Origin: Streptomyces sp. NBC_00483
Lineage (GTDB): Bacteria; Actinomycetota; Actinomycetes; Streptomycetales; Streptomycetaceae
Direction: 5' to 3'
Assembly (NCBI RefSeq): GCF_036013745.1
Contig: NZ_CP107880.1
Coordinates: 4,216,001-4,280,000, forward strand
DNA: 64,000 nt
The translations under genes were made by a program, and so were the position numbers. Position 1 is the stretch's first letter; each line of letters begins with the position of its first letter. Under the pieces are notes generated by a model that searched no databases, was not told the DNA's origin, and worked only from the letters and a program-made list of their open reading frames with translations. Of this stretch, positions 33,143-43,867 are shown one piece after another.

Positions 33143-33916
33143 GTGACCACCACCCCGCTCGCGGGCCGCCCCACCACCACGGCCGCCGCCCGCGCCACGG
33201 ATCTGTCGAAGATCTACGGACAGGGCGAGACCAAGGTGGTCGCGCTCGACCAGGTCTCCGTCGAGTTCCGGCAGGCCGAGTTCACCGCGATCATGGGCCC
33301 GTCCGGTTCCGGCAAGTCGACGCTGATGCACTGCGTCGCCGGCCTCGACTCGTTCTCCTCCGGGTCCGTCCGGATCGGCGAGACCGAGCTGGGGTCCCTG
33401 AAGGACAAGCAGCTCACCAAGCTCCGCCGCGACAAGATCGGCTTCATCTTCCAGGCGTTCAACCTGCTGCCGACGCTGACCGCCCTGGAGAACATCACGC
33501 TTCCCATGGACATAGCGGGCCGCAAGGCCGACAAGCAGTGGCTGGAGAACGTGATCCAGATGGTGGGGCTCTCCGGGCGCCTCGGGCACCGGCCCGCGCA
33601 GCTCTCCGGCGGGCAGCAGCAGCGGGTGGCGGTGGCCCGCGCGCTCGCCTCCAAGCCCGAGATCATCTTCGGTGACGAGCCCACGGGAAACCTGGACTCG
33701 CGGTCCGGGGCCGAGGTCCTGGGCTTCCTGCGCAACTCCGTGCGGGAGCTGGGGCAGACCGTGGTCATGGTCACGCACGACCCCGTCGCGGCGGCGTACG
33801 CGGACCGGGTGATCTTCCTGGCCGACGGCCGCATCGTCGACGAGCTCCGGGACCCCTCGGCGGACTCGGTCCTTGACCGGATGAAGCGGTTCGACGCCAA
33901 GGGCCGGACGAGCTGA
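33143..33916 (+). CDS. MacB/LolD-type ABC transporter ATPase
   Basis: 257 residues from GTG 33143 with AGGAG upstream. Walker A GPSGSGKST, signature LSGGQQQRVAVARALA, Walker B IIFGDEPTGNLDS and switch VMVTHDP are intact. FTAIMGPSGSGKSTLMHCVAGLD and KIGFIFQAFNLLPTLTALENITLP are typical of the lipoprotein-export/MacB class. It is followed 58 bases on by an FtsX-type permease. The pair probably transports or exports a peptide, lipid or antibiotic. Confidence 0.93.
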   Translation: MTTTPLAGRPTTTAAARATDLSKIYGQGETKVVALDQVSVEFRQAEFTAIMGPSGSGKSTLMHCVAGLDSFSSGSVRIGETELGSLKDKQLTKLRRDKIGFIFQAFNLLPTLTALENITLPMDIAGRKADKQWLENVIQMVGLSGRLGHRPAQLSGGQQQRVAVARALASKPEIIFGDEPTGNLDSRSGAEVLGFLRNSVRELGQTVVMVTHDPVAAAYADRVIFLADGRIVDELRDPSADSVLDRMKRFDAKGRTS

Positions 33917-33974
33917 CCGGCCGTACGACCCAAGCGCCCCGCTGGAAGCCACCGACCCAGGACTGAGTAGACCC

Positions 33975-36506
33975 ATGTTCCGAACCGCCCTGCGCAACGT
34001 CTTCGCGCACAAGGCCCGGCTGCTGATGACCGTGCTCGCCGTCATGCTCGGCGTCGCCTTCGTCAGCGGCACCCTCGTCTTCACCAACACCATCTCCGGC
34101 GCCATGGAGAAGTCCTCGGCCAAGGGCTACAGCCACGTCGACGTGGCCGTCACCGCCCAGTACGGCGAGGACAAGGGCAACACCGTCGGCAAGGAGGCCA
34201 AGCTCACCGACGCCACCCTGAAGGCGGCGCGGGACACCCAGGGCGCAGGCTCCGCGTACGGCGTCCTCAGCGGTTACGCCGCCGTCGCCGACCAGGACGG
34301 CAAGCTCGTCGGCAACGGCTTCTCCACCAAGGGCGGCAACTACTGGGGCAAGGACGACTCCCGGTACCCGCTGAAGAAGGGCACCGCCCCGCACGGCGCC
34401 GACCAGGTCGTCCTCGACGCGAAGACCGCGCAGCGCGCCGGCTACAAGGTCGGTGACCAGGTGCGGATGTCCGTCGACGGCCCCGTCCTGACCCCGACCC
34501 TCACCGGCATCTTCAGCACCGACGACGGCAACGTCTCGGCGGGCGGCTCGCTCGCCCTCTTCGACACCCCGACCGCGCAGCAGCTCTTCCACAAGCCGGG
34601 CGGGTACGACGAGATCGACGTGACGGCCGCGGCCGGGACGAGCCAGCAGCAGCTGAAGTCCGCGCTGGACAAGGCGCTGCCCACCGGTCAGACCGAGACC
34701 ACCACCGCGCAGCAGCTCGCCGACGACCAGGCGAAGTCCATCTCCAACCAGATGAGCTCCATGAAGACGATGCTGCTCGTCTTCGCGGGCATCTCGCTCT
34801 TCGTCGGCATCTTCATCATCGCCAACACCTTCACGATGCTGGTCGCCCAGCGCACCAAGGAGCTCGCGCTGATGCGGGCCGTCGGCGCCTCCCGGCGTCA
34901 GGTCACCCGCTCCGTGCTCCTGGAGGCGTTCGTGGTGGGCGCGGTCGCCGCCGTGACCGGTCTCGGCGTCGGCATCGGCATCGCCGCGGGCATGCGGGAG
35001 CTCATGGGCACGACGGGCGCGATCATCCCGGACGGGCCGCTCGTCGTCTCCGTCGGCACCGTCGTCGCCGCGCTGGTCGTCGGCATCCTGATCACGATGC
35101 TGGCCGCCTGGCTGCCGGGCCGCCGCGCCGCGAAGATCCCGCCGGTCGCCGCGATGAACGCGGTGCACGCCGCGCCCACCGCCAAGTCCCTGGTGCTGCG
35201 CAACACGCTGGGCGCCCTGGTCTCCGCGGCCGGTGTCGCCGCCGTGCTCTACGCGACGACCCTCAGCGGCGACAGCGGCCAGGCCCCGATGGGGCTCGGC
35301 GCCGGGCTCCTGGTCATCGGCGTCTTCATCCTCACGCCGCTGCTCTCCCGCCCGCTGATCGCGCTCGCGGCCCCGGTCCTGCGCGCCTTCGGCATCTCCG
35401 GCAAGCTGGCCCGCCTCAACTCGGTGCGCAACCCGCGCCGCACCGCCGCCACCGCGTCGGCGCTGATGATCGGCCTGACCCTGATCACGGGTCTCACGGT
35501 GATCGCGGGCAGCGTGCAGTCGGCGATCAACAAGATGGCGGCGGACTCCCTGAAGGCGGACTACACCGTCTCCATGGCGAACGGGAACCAGCTCTCCCCC
35601 GACGTCGTAGGGACCCTCGACAAGACGCCCGGTGTCACGGCCGTCAGCGGCCTGACCAACTCGCCCGCCCGCATCGGCGGCGACACCGAGTTCCTGACCG
35701 GCGTCAACGGAAAGACGATCACACAGCTCGCCGAACTCCCGCTGGACAGCGGAAAGTTCACGGTCGGCGGCAGCCAGGTCGTCGTCGACAACAAGACCGC
35801 GAAGGACCACGACTGGACCACCGGATCGACCTTCACCACGCACTACGAGGACGGCAAGCGGCAGAAGCTGACCGTCGCGGGCGTCTACGAGGCCAACGAG
35901 ATGATGCGCGGCATCATGGTCGACACTCCGACCCTCGCCCCGCACCTCGCCAAGGACGCCGGTGACATGCAGGTCATGGTGAAGACGTCCGGCGGCGCCT
36001 CCGACGCCACGCAGGACAAGCTCACGAAGGCGCTCGGCGAGAACCCGGCGATCAAGATCCAGGACAAGCAGGACGTCTCCAACGAGATCGCCCAGGTCTT
36101 CACGCTGATGCTGAACATGCTCTACGGCCTGCTCGCCATGGCGGTCATCGTCGCCGTGCTCGGCGTCATCAACACCCTGGCGATGTCGGTCTTCGAGCGC
36201 CAGCAGGAGATCGGGATGCTCCGCGCGATCGGCATCGACCGCAAGGGCATCAAGCGGATGGTCCGCCTGGAGTCCCTGGTGATCTCCCTGTTCGGCGGCG
36301 TGCTCGGCATCGGGCTCGGTGTGTTCTTCGGCTGGGCGGCCGGGCAGCTCATCGGCAACTCCATGTCGACGTACGAACTGATCCTGCCCTGGGGCCGGAT
36401 GGGGATCTTCCTCGCGCTCGCCGCGGTCGTCGGCATCCTGGCGGCCCTGTGGCCGGCCCGCCGCGCGGCCCGTCTGAACATGCTCGACGCCATCAAGTCC
36501 GAGTAG
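33975..36506 (+). CDS. FtsX/MacB-type ABC transporter permease
   Basis: 843 residues from ATG 33975. Duplicated FtsX architecture: an N-terminal helix (ARLLMTVLAVMLGVAFVSGTLVF) with a large extracellular domain to about 250, a three-helix bundle (LLVFAGISLFVGIFIIANTFTMLVAQR to 390), then a second unit ending in MLYGLLAMAVIVAVLGVINTLAMSVFER and a final pair of helices. RTKELALMRAVGASRRQV and RQQEIGMLRAIGIDRKGI are the two cytoplasmic coupling loops. Partner of the ATPase upstream. Confidence 0.92.
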   Translation: MFRTALRNVFAHKARLLMTVLAVMLGVAFVSGTLVFTNTISGAMEKSSAKGYSHVDVAVTAQYGEDKGNTVGKEAKLTDATLKAARDTQGAGSAYGVLSGYAAVADQDGKLVGNGFSTKGGNYWGKDDSRYPLKKGTAPHGADQVVLDAKTAQRAGYKVGDQVRMSVDGPVLTPTLTGIFSTDDGNVSAGGSLALFDTPTAQQLFHKPGGYDEIDVTAAAGTSQQQLKSALDKALPTGQTETTTAQQLADDQAKSISNQMSSMKTMLLVFAGISLFVGIFIIANTFTMLVAQRTKELALMRAVGASRRQVTRSVLLEAFVVGAVAAVTGLGVGIGIAAGMRELMGTTGAIIPDGPLVVSVGTVVAALVVGILITMLAAWLPGRRAAKIPPVAAMNAVHAAPTAKSLVLRNTLGALVSAAGVAAVLYATTLSGDSGQAPMGLGAGLLVIGVFILTPLLSRPLIALAAPVLRAFGISGKLARLNSVRNPRRTAATASALMIGLTLITGLTVIAGSVQSAINKMAADSLKADYTVSMANGNQLSPDVVGTLDKTPGVTAVSGLTNSPARIGGDTEFLTGVNGKTITQLAELPLDSGKFTVGGSQVVVDNKTAKDHDWTTGSTFTTHYEDGKRQKLTVAGVYEANEMMRGIMVDTPTLAPHLAKDAGDMQVMVKTSGGASDATQDKLTKALGENPAIKIQDKQDVSNEIAQVFTLMLNMLYGLLAMAVIVAVLGVINTLAMSVFERQQEIGMLRAIGIDRKGIKRMVRLESLVISLFGGVLGIGLGVFFGWAAGQLIGNSMSTYELILPWGRMGIFLALAAVVGILAALWPARRAARLNMLDAIKSE

Positions 36507-36526
36507 CTGTACAGGAGTGACGAAAC

Positions 36527-36558
36527 TGGGGCGCATCCGCGACTGCGGATGCGCCCCA
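36527..36558. terminator. bidirectional terminator
   Basis: TGGGGCGCATCCGC / GCGGATGCGCCCCA with a GACT loop lies between convergent genes. AATTCGCTT on the right and AAAC on the left give weak U-runs. Confidence 0.85.
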
Positions 36559-36576
36559 ATTCGCTTACGGGACCGG

Positions 36577-37896
36577 CTAGCTGACGATGTTCCAGGTGCG
36601 GGCCCGCAGCGGCGTCCCCGACGCCCCGCTCTCCGGCGTCTTCACCGCGAGGATCTGGTTGACCCCGATGTGGTTGCGCTCGAAACTGAGCGCGGACGCG
36701 GCCATGTAGAGCCGCCAGACCCGGGCCCTGCCGGGGCTGACCAGCTTCAGGGCCTCGGACCAGCGCGCCTCCAGGTTCCTGACCCACTGGCGCAGCGTGA
36801 GCGCGTAGTGCTCGCGGATCGCCTCGACGTCCCGCACCTCGAATCCGGCCCGCTCGAGCTGCCCGGTGGTGGAGCCCACCGGCGCGAGCTCGCCGTCCGG
36901 GAAGACGTACGCGTCGATGAACTCGTCGACCTCGTACTCCGACTCGTCCCGCTGCGGCCGCCGCGCGATCTGGTGGTTGAGCAGCCGCCCGCCGGACTTG
37001 AGGAGGGCGTACAGATCGGACGCGTACTCCAGGTACCGCTCGGAGCCCACGTGCTCGGCCATACCGATGGACGAGATCGCGTCGTACGGGCCGTCACGCA
37101 CGTCGCGGTAGTCCTGGACGCGGATCTCGACGCGGTCGGTCAGACCCTCGTCGGCGACCCGCTTCCTGGCGTACGCGGCCTGCTCCTGGGAGAGCGTCAC
37201 ACCGACGACGCTCACACCGTGCTCACGCGCGGCGTGGATCGCCATGGAACCCCAGCCGCAGCCCACGTCGAGCAGCCGCATGCCGGGCTTCAGCGCGAGC
37301 TTGCGGGAGATCAGCTCCAGCTTGTCGCGCTGGGCCGATTCGAGACCGGCCTCGGGCGACTCCCAGTAGGCGCACGAGTAGACCATCGACGGGCCGAGGA
37401 CCAGCTCGTAGAAGTCGTTGCCCACGTCGTAGTGGTGGCTGATGGCCTGCTTGTCGCTGCCCTTGGTGTGCAGGTGGAGACGGCCACCCCTGCGCATCTC
37501 CTCGGGCGGCGGGGCGGGCGGCAGCGGGGCGCCCGCGAGCTTCACCAGCTCCTTGGCCGCGGCGCGCACCTTGGGGTCCTTGAGGGCCTGTGCGAGGCTC
37601 TTGGACTCCCCGTCGCCCTCGTCGGGGTCCCGCTCCCAGATGAGGCCTGACATCCGGTCGAGGACCGCGTAGAGGTCGCCCTCCACGTCCAGTTCACCGG
37701 CCACCCAGGCCCTGGCAAGACCCAGCTCTCCCGGTTTCCAGAGCAGTCGGCGCAGCGCGCGACGGTTCCGGACGATGAGCACGGGGGCGTCCGGAGGACC
37801 TGCCTCCGAGCCGTCCCAGGCGCGCAGGCGCACCGGGAGTTCGACGCCGAACAACTGCTCGGCGACATTCTTCAGCCGCTGTGCGGCGTTCTGCAT
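36577..37896 (-). CDS. cyclopropane-fatty-acyl-phospholipid synthase family methyltransferase
   Basis: 439 residues from ATG 37896 with GGAGG eight bases upstream; a GTG at 37905 overlaps that site. The SAM site is RLLDVGCGWGSMAIHAAREHGVSVVGVTLS. HHYDVGNDFYELVLGPSMVYSCAYW and SIGMAEHVG are CFA-synthase hallmarks. The N-terminal 130 residues (NRRALRRLLWKPGELGLARAWVAGELDVEGDLYAVLD) are the usual helper domain. Transfers methylene from SAM to an unsaturated lipid chain. Confidence 0.92.
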   Translation of the reverse strand: MQNAAQRLKNVAEQLFGVELPVRLRAWDGSEAGPPDAPVLIVRNRRALRRLLWKPGELGLARAWVAGELDVEGDLYAVLDRMSGLIWERDPDEGDGESKSLAQALKDPKVRAAAKELVKLAGAPLPPAPPPEEMRRGGRLHLHTKGSDKQAISHHYDVGNDFYELVLGPSMVYSCAYWESPEAGLESAQRDKLELISRKLALKPGMRLLDVGCGWGSMAIHAAREHGVSVVGVTLSQEQAAYARKRVADEGLTDRVEIRVQDYRDVRDGPYDAISSIGMAEHVGSERYLEYASDLYALLKSGGRLLNHQIARRPQRDESEYEVDEFIDAYVFPDGELAPVGSTTGQLERAGFEVRDVEAIREHYALTLRQWVRNLEARWSEALKLVSPGRARVWRLYMAASALSFERNHIGVNQILAVKTPESGASGTPLRARTWNIVS

Positions 37897-38106
37897 GGCG
37901 GACACCTCCGTGACGAGACGAATTCTCGGAAATCCCGGAACGGTTCAACACCACGTAAACACCGACGGGCCACCTGCGCAGTCCCGATATCGAGTCACGG
38001 AACGGCAAAATACCTGTACCCACCACGTACATCGGGAGGGGAACGCCGAAGGGGCCGCCCGCACCACGGATGGCGAGCGACCCCTTCGGGATGAACTATC
38101 TGCAGG

Positions 38107-39519
38107 TCAGGAGGCCTTGGCCTTCTCTTCGACCTTGTCGTCCTTCTTCTCCTCGGCCTTCGGCGCCTCGGCCGCGGGCTTCGGAGCCGGCTTGGCGGCC
38201 TCGTAGAACTCCTCGCGCGGAGTCTCCAGGGCGCCGAGCGCGGTGATGTCGCGCTTCTGGAACATGTTGATCGTCCACTCGGCGATCACACGGATCTTGC
38301 GGTTGTACGTCGGCATGGCGAGCCCGTGGTAGCCACGGTGCATGTACCAGGCGAGACGACCCTTGAGCTTGATCTTCATCTTGCCCATGACGATCATCGC
38401 GACGCCCTTGTGGAGGCCGAGACCGGCCACCGCACCCTTGTTGGCGTGCTTGTAGTCGCCCTGCGGGAAGCCCCGCATGCCCGACACCACGTTGTCGCCG
38501 AGGACCTTGGCCTGGCGCATCGCGTGCTGGGCGTTCGGCGGGCACCAGGCGTTCGGGTTGCCGTTCGCGCGACCGACCAGGTCCGGAACCTGGGCGTTGT
38601 CGCCCGCGGCCCAGATGTAGTCGCTGCCGGCGACCTGGAGGGTGGCCTGCGTGTCCACGTGACCACGCGGGCCGAGCGGGAGACCGAAGCGGGAGAGGGC
38701 CGGGTTCGGCTTGACGCCGGCGGTCCACACGATCGTGTTGGAGTCGACCTCGAGGCCGTTGCTGAGGACGACGTGGCCGTCGACGCAGGAAGGCATCGTG
38801 GTGGAGAGGTAGACCTCGATCCCGCGGGACTCCAGGTGCTTGCGGCCGTAGACGCCGAGCTCCGGGCCCACCTCGGGCAGCACCTTGTCGGCGGCGTCGA
38901 CGAGCACGAAGCGCATGTCCTCGCGCTTCACGTTCTTGTAGAACTTGGCCGCGTCGCGCGCCAGGTCCTCGACCTCACCGATGGTCTCGGCGCCCGCGAA
39001 GCCACCGCCGACGAAGACGAAGGTGAGCGCCTTGCGGCGGATCTCCTCGTCCGTCGTCGACTCGGCCTTGTCGAGCTGCTCGAGTACGTGGTTGCGCAGG
39101 CCGACGGCCTCCTCGACACCCTTCATACCGATACCGGCCTCGGCGAGGCCCGGCGTCGGGAAGGTGCGGGAGACCGCGCCGAGCGCGATCACCAGGTAGT
39201 CGAAGGGAACCTCGTACGCCTCGCCGACGATCGGCGCGACGGAGGCGACCTTGCGGTCCTGGTCGATGGAGGTGACGCGGCCGGTGAGAATCTCGGCGCC
39301 CGGCACAGCGCGTCGCATGGGGACGACGACGTTGCGCGGCGAGATGCTGCCGGCGGCGGTCTCGGGGAGGAAGGGCTGGTACGTCATGTACGAGCGCGGG
39401 TCCACGACCGTGACGGTCGCTTCGCCGTAGCGCATCTTCTTGAGAATGCGCCGCGCCGCGTACAGGCCTACGTACCCACCCCCGACAATGAGGATCCTGG
39501 GACGCTCCGTGGTGCTCAT
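38107..39519 (-). CDS. ndh: type II NADH dehydrogenase
   Basis: 470 residues from ATG 39519. FAD motif ILIVGGGYVGLYAARRI at the start, NAD motif FVFVGGGFAGAETIGEVEDLA near 170 and the second FAD block YIWAAGDNAQVPD near 300. The C-terminal part (WYMHRGYHGLAMPTYNRKIRVIAEWTINM) gives membrane attachment. Oxidises NADH with menaquinone without pumping protons. A candidate Rex operator lies 35 bases upstream, which fits redox control. A Lys/Glu/Ala-rich tail of 30 residues is common in Streptomyces. Confidence 0.92.
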   Translation of the reverse strand: MSTTERPRILIVGGGYVGLYAARRILKKMRYGEATVTVVDPRSYMTYQPFLPETAAGSISPRNVVVPMRRAVPGAEILTGRVTSIDQDRKVASVAPIVGEAYEVPFDYLVIALGAVSRTFPTPGLAEAGIGMKGVEEAVGLRNHVLEQLDKAESTTDEEIRRKALTFVFVGGGFAGAETIGEVEDLARDAAKFYKNVKREDMRFVLVDAADKVLPEVGPELGVYGRKHLESRGIEVYLSTTMPSCVDGHVVLSNGLEVDSNTIVWTAGVKPNPALSRFGLPLGPRGHVDTQATLQVAGSDYIWAAGDNAQVPDLVGRANGNPNAWCPPNAQHAMRQAKVLGDNVVSGMRGFPQGDYKHANKGAVAGLGLHKGVAMIVMGKMKIKLKGRLAWYMHRGYHGLAMPTYNRKIRVIAEWTINMFQKRDITALGALETPREEFYEAAKPAPKPAAEAPKAEEKKDDKVEEKAKAS

Positions 39520-39553
39520 GCCATCGAGTATCCACCCGACTGGCGGGGGTCGC

Positions 39554-39571
39554 TCGTGCGCCCCTTCACAA
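39554..39571. promoter_or_regulatory. candidate Rex operator upstream of ndh
   Basis: TCGTGCGCCCCTTCACAA matches the Rex site TTGTGAA-N4-TTCACAA fully in the right half and in 4 of 7 positions of the left. It lies 35-52 bases before the ndh start. Rex represses respiratory genes when NADH is low and, as I recall, controls ndh in S. coelicolor. Confidence 0.6.
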
Positions 39572-39989
39572 GCTTGTAGGGGGGCTCTGCTACACTGCGC
39601 CGCCCACGTGACCCATGTCATGACATCCAGGGGGAACCACCGCACCGCCCCAGACGTTGCTCACCCCTCTTGAGCAGCCATAGTGAGCATTTGGCGGTAC
39701 TGGACCACTTCGGTCCGCAATCGACTCGCAACACTGCGGCAACCTCACGCGCGACCCTCGACGAGGTCGCCTCACGCCCTCGAACGGGCCCTCGGCCGCG
39801 TAACAGCCACCAAGTGGGCCGATTTCCTTGTGAAGAAGTTCACGAACTTTCCCGACAGCGTGTCGCGGCGGGGTGTCGGAAGCGCCCCGCAGGGCGCTCA
39901 GACGCTGTGCGGGGCGCTCAGGAGAGACGATTTCGGGGCGGTTCGGGGGCCGGCCCGGGGCTGTCCCAGGCCTGATTCCGGAGCCCGTG
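39572..39989. other. non-coding gap between ndh start and ppx end
   Basis: Contains ACAAGCTTGT (39568-39577), a TACACT -10-like word at 39591-39596 and a GGGGGAACC ribosome-site-like word near 39631. Short frames on the plus strand lack coding character. A small transcript starting near 39603 is possible but not shown. Confidence 0.45.
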
Positions 39990-40934
39990 TCAGGCGATGG
40001 ACCAGGCGATCCCGTCGAGGATGTCGTGCTCGCTGACGACCACCTCGCGTGCCCCGATCCACTCCATGATCAGGCGCAGTACGAGCGCGCCCGAGGCGAT
40101 GACGTCGACCCGGCCGGGGTGGATGACCGGCTTCAGCGCGCGCTGGTCGTGCGAGGACGTCAGCAGCCAGTCGGTGAGCTCGGCGACCTTGTCGAAGGAG
40201 ATCCGGGAGTGGTGGATCGCCGTCGAGTCGTACTCGGCCAGGCCGAGGGCCAGGGCGGCCACCGTGGTGACCGAGCCGGCCAGGCCGACCAGAGTGCGGG
40301 CCGCGGTCAGCGGCACCGTCTGGTTGACCAGGTCCAGGGCCTCGCCGATGTCCTGGCGGATCGCCTCGATCTGCGCCGGGGTCGGCGGGTCGGAGACCGT
40401 GCCGTCCTCGGCCACGAGGTGGCGCTCCGTCATCCGTACGCAGCCGATGTCCACGGAACGGGCGGCGCGCACGGTGTCGTCGCCGACGACGAACTCGGTG
40501 GAGCCGCCGCCGATGTCCACGACCAGGTAGGGCTTGTCCAGGTCCGCCCGGCCCGTGAGTTCCTTCGTCGCACCCGTGAAGGAGAACGTCGCCTCCTGGT
40601 CACCGGTGATGACCTCGGGCTCGACGCCCAGGATGTCGAGGACACCGCTCACGAAGTCCGCGCGGTTCTCGGCGTCGCGGGAGGCGGAGGTGGCCACGAA
40701 GCGGAGCTTCTCGGCGCCGTGTTCCTTGATGACCTCGGCGTACTCGCGGCATGCGGCGAAGGTGCGCTCCAGGGCCTCCGGGGCGAGGCGGCCCGTCTTG
40801 TCGACGCCCTGGCCGAGCCGGACGATCGTCATCCGACGGTCCAGGTCGACGAGTTCACCGGTTTCCGGGTTGGCGTCCGCGACGAGGAGTCGGATCGAGT
40901 TCGTGCCGCAGTCGATGGCGGCGACCCTGGTCAT
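39990..40934 (-). CDS. Ppx/GppA-family exopolyphosphatase
   Basis: 314 residues from ATG 40934. Actin-fold phosphate loops: RVAAIDCGTNSIRLLVAD, LVVDIGGGSTEFVVGD and LVGLAGSVTTVAALALGL. It is the short single-domain form usual in actinobacteria (about 310-340 residues). It hydrolyses polyphosphate or the 5' phosphate of pppGpp. It lies downstream of DUF501, divIC and eno, the conserved actinobacterial order, with a repeat element in the gap. Confidence 0.9.
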   Translation of the reverse strand: MTRVAAIDCGTNSIRLLVADANPETGELVDLDRRMTIVRLGQGVDKTGRLAPEALERTFAACREYAEVIKEHGAEKLRFVATSASRDAENRADFVSGVLDILGVEPEVITGDQEATFSFTGATKELTGRADLDKPYLVVDIGGGSTEFVVGDDTVRAARSVDIGCVRMTERHLVAEDGTVSDPPTPAQIEAIRQDIGEALDLVNQTVPLTAARTLVGLAGSVTTVAALALGLAEYDSTAIHHSRISFDKVAELTDWLLTSSHDQRALKPVIHPGRVDVIASGALVLRLIMEWIGAREVVVSEHDILDGIAWSIA

Positions 40935-40975
40935 GGCGGGTGGGCTCCTTAGGTCGTCGTGTGGTTGCGGTGAGC

Positions 40976-41095
40976 CGCTGGGGGCTCCGCCCCCAGACCC
41001 CCGCGCCTCAAACGCCGGCGGGGCTGGATTTTCCAGCCCCTCCGGCGATTGAGGAGGCCCGTCCGGCAAGACTTTCGGGAAGGGGTGGGGTGGGG
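40976..41095. repeat. GC-rich palindromic repeat, copy 6
   Basis: CTGGGGGCTCCGCCCCCAGA, CCTCAAACGCCGGCGGGGCT, CCCTCCGGCGATTGAGGAGG and CCCGTCCGGCAAGACTTTCG followed by GGGAAGGGGTGGGGTGGGG. It is the reverse orientation of the module in copies 1 and 2. It lies between DUF501 and ppx. Confidence 0.85.
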
Positions 41096-41104
41096 AAAAG
41101 GGGG

Positions 41105-41629
41105 TCAGTCCGTGGACTCGGACGTGACGCAGGCGCCCTTGCGCCACCACTCCGGGAGCATGGCGATCGCCTCGTCGCCGAGCGGGTTCACACCGGGCCC
41201 CGCGGCCAGCGAGTGACCGACCAGGACGTGCAGACACTTCACACGATCCGGCATCCCACCGGCACTCGGGAAGTTCTCCAGGACCTCGATGGCGTCACGA
41301 CGAGCGATGTAGTCCTCGTGCGCCGCACGGTACTGACGAGCCAGCTCAGGGTCCGTCTTGAGCCGCTCCGTCATCTCCTTCATCACACCGTTGGCCTCGA
41401 GCGTCCCGATCGCCGACGCTGCACGCGGACACGTGAGGTAGTACGTCGTCGGGAACGGCGTACCGTCCTCCAGACGCGGGGCCGTCTCGACCACATCCGG
41501 GTTGCCACAGGGACAGCGGTGCGCGATGGCGCGCAGGCCGCGCGGCGGGCGCCCCAGCTGCTCCTTGAACGCCTGGATGTCGGCGTCCGTGGGCGCGGTG
41601 GGCTCGGTCTGCGGCGGGGGCGTTTCCAT
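41105..41629 (-). CDS. DUF501 domain protein
   Basis: 174 residues from ATG 41629. Family landmarks: QLGRPPRGLRAIAHRCPCGNPDVVETAPRLEDGTPFPTTYYLTCPRA, and GGMPDRVKCLHVLVGHSLAAGPGVNPLGDEAI. Several conserved Cys and His residues suggest a metal site. Role unknown; the gene almost always sits between divIC and ppx in actinobacteria. Confidence 0.93.
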   Translation of the reverse strand: METPPPQTEPTAPTDADIQAFKEQLGRPPRGLRAIAHRCPCGNPDVVETAPRLEDGTPFPTTYYLTCPRAASAIGTLEANGVMKEMTERLKTDPELARQYRAAHEDYIARRDAIEVLENFPSAGGMPDRVKCLHVLVGHSLAAGPGVNPLGDEAIAMLPEWWRKGACVTSESTD

Positions 41630-41674
41630 CGCTCGGGTGTTCCTTCAGTGATTGTCAGTTGTCGGCGGTGAACG

Positions 41675-42166
41675 TCAATTGTCCGCCTGGTCGGCCTTGT
41701 CGACGCCGTCCCAGACGTTGGAGTACCAGGGGCGGTCCTCCGCGCCCTGCTCGGCGCGCTCGGCGGCGGCGGTGCGCTCGTTCGGCACCACGTAGCCGGT
41801 CTCGCCCGGCATCACCATGTGCAGGCGCTCGCGGATGCGCTGCTCGGCGAACGCGTCGTCCTGCCAGCGGGCCTTCTGGTCGCGCAGCTTGTCGACCCGC
41901 TCCTTGGCCTCCTGCTGCTGGCGCTGCAGGTCCTCGATCTCGCCGCGCTGCGACACGTACTGCCTTATCGGGTACGCGAGCGCGACCACGAGGGTGCACA
42001 GGACGAGGGCGAGCAGGGCCGCGCGGCCGGTGAGCCGGGAGCGGCGGGCCTGCCGCTTGCTCTGCGAGCGGTAGACGCGCTCGGCGGTCTGCTCACCCAG
42101 GACGCGCAGGCGGGTGGCCGTCGAGAAGCGATCTCTGGAGTCCCTGTCCCGTACCTTTCCGGGCAT
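41675..42166 (-). CDS. divIC: FtsB/DivIC-type septum formation protein
   Basis: 163 residues from ATG 42166. A basic N-terminal 45 residues, one membrane helix (AALLALVLCTLVVALAYPIRQYV), a coiled coil (EIEDLQRQQQEAKERVDKLRDQKARWQDD) and the RERLHMVMPGETGYVV end of the family. It bridges FtsL and FtsQ/FtsW in the divisome. It lies downstream of eno beyond a strong hairpin. Confidence 0.9.
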   Translation of the reverse strand: MPGKVRDRDSRDRFSTATRLRVLGEQTAERVYRSQSKRQARRSRLTGRAALLALVLCTLVVALAYPIRQYVSQRGEIEDLQRQQQEAKERVDKLRDQKARWQDDAFAEQRIRERLHMVMPGETGYVVPNERTAAAERAEQGAEDRPWYSNVWDGVDKADQADN

Positions 42167-42192
42167 CGCCTGCTCCCGCCTCCCCGCTCACG

Positions 42193-42241
42193 TACGTACG
42201 TCCCCGCACACGGTACGGGACCGAGTGCGGGGACGTACGTA
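42193..42241. terminator. strong hairpin between eno and divIC
   Basis: TACGTACGTCCCCGCAC (42193-42209) pairs exactly with GTGCGGGGACGTACGTA (42225-42241), 17 bp with a 15-base loop. There is no U-run, but the strength and place fit a terminator or an mRNA stabiliser. Confidence 0.75.
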
Positions 42242-42260
42242 ACTGCTACCTCAGTGAGGC

Positions 42261-43682
<1,422 letters not shown>

Positions 43683-43695
43683 TTAACTGAACAAA

Positions 43696-43738
43696 AACAG
43701 CGACCTCCGCCCCGGCTGTGCCGGGACGGAGGTCGCCG
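43696..43738 (-). terminator. intrinsic terminator of rpfA
   Basis: GCGACCTCCG (43702-43711) pairs with CGGAGGTCGC (43729-43738) around an inner CCCGGC/GCCGGG stem. On the minus strand it is followed by TGTTTTTGTT, a true U-run. It lies 130 bases beyond the rpfA stop. Confidence 0.88.
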
Positions 43739-43867
43739 AAGTGAGCGACCCGTGGGGACGGGGTGCGGCGGGGCTCGGCGTCCGCCGATGCCGAGCCCGT
43801 ACCTGACGGCCTGGGAGGGCCTGGGGTGGTCCTGTGCGGACCGGTGGTCCTCTGCGGACCGGACGTC

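Noticed and set aside
33771..36536. A 921-codon open frame on the minus strand
   Set aside because: It is the antisense of the FtsX-type permease. Its composition (Arg/His/Gly/Glu-rich, no domains) is typical of high-GC shadow frames.
38047..38096. Hairpin CGAAGGGG / CCCCTTCG after ndh as a terminator
   Set aside because: The eight-base stem has a loop of more than 25 bases and no U-run. It may be a terminator but is too weak to list.
39683..40036. Possible 117-codon gene between ndh and ppx
   Set aside because: No ribosome site, Arg/Ser/Pro-rich composition, and it runs into the end of ppx. It looks non-coding.
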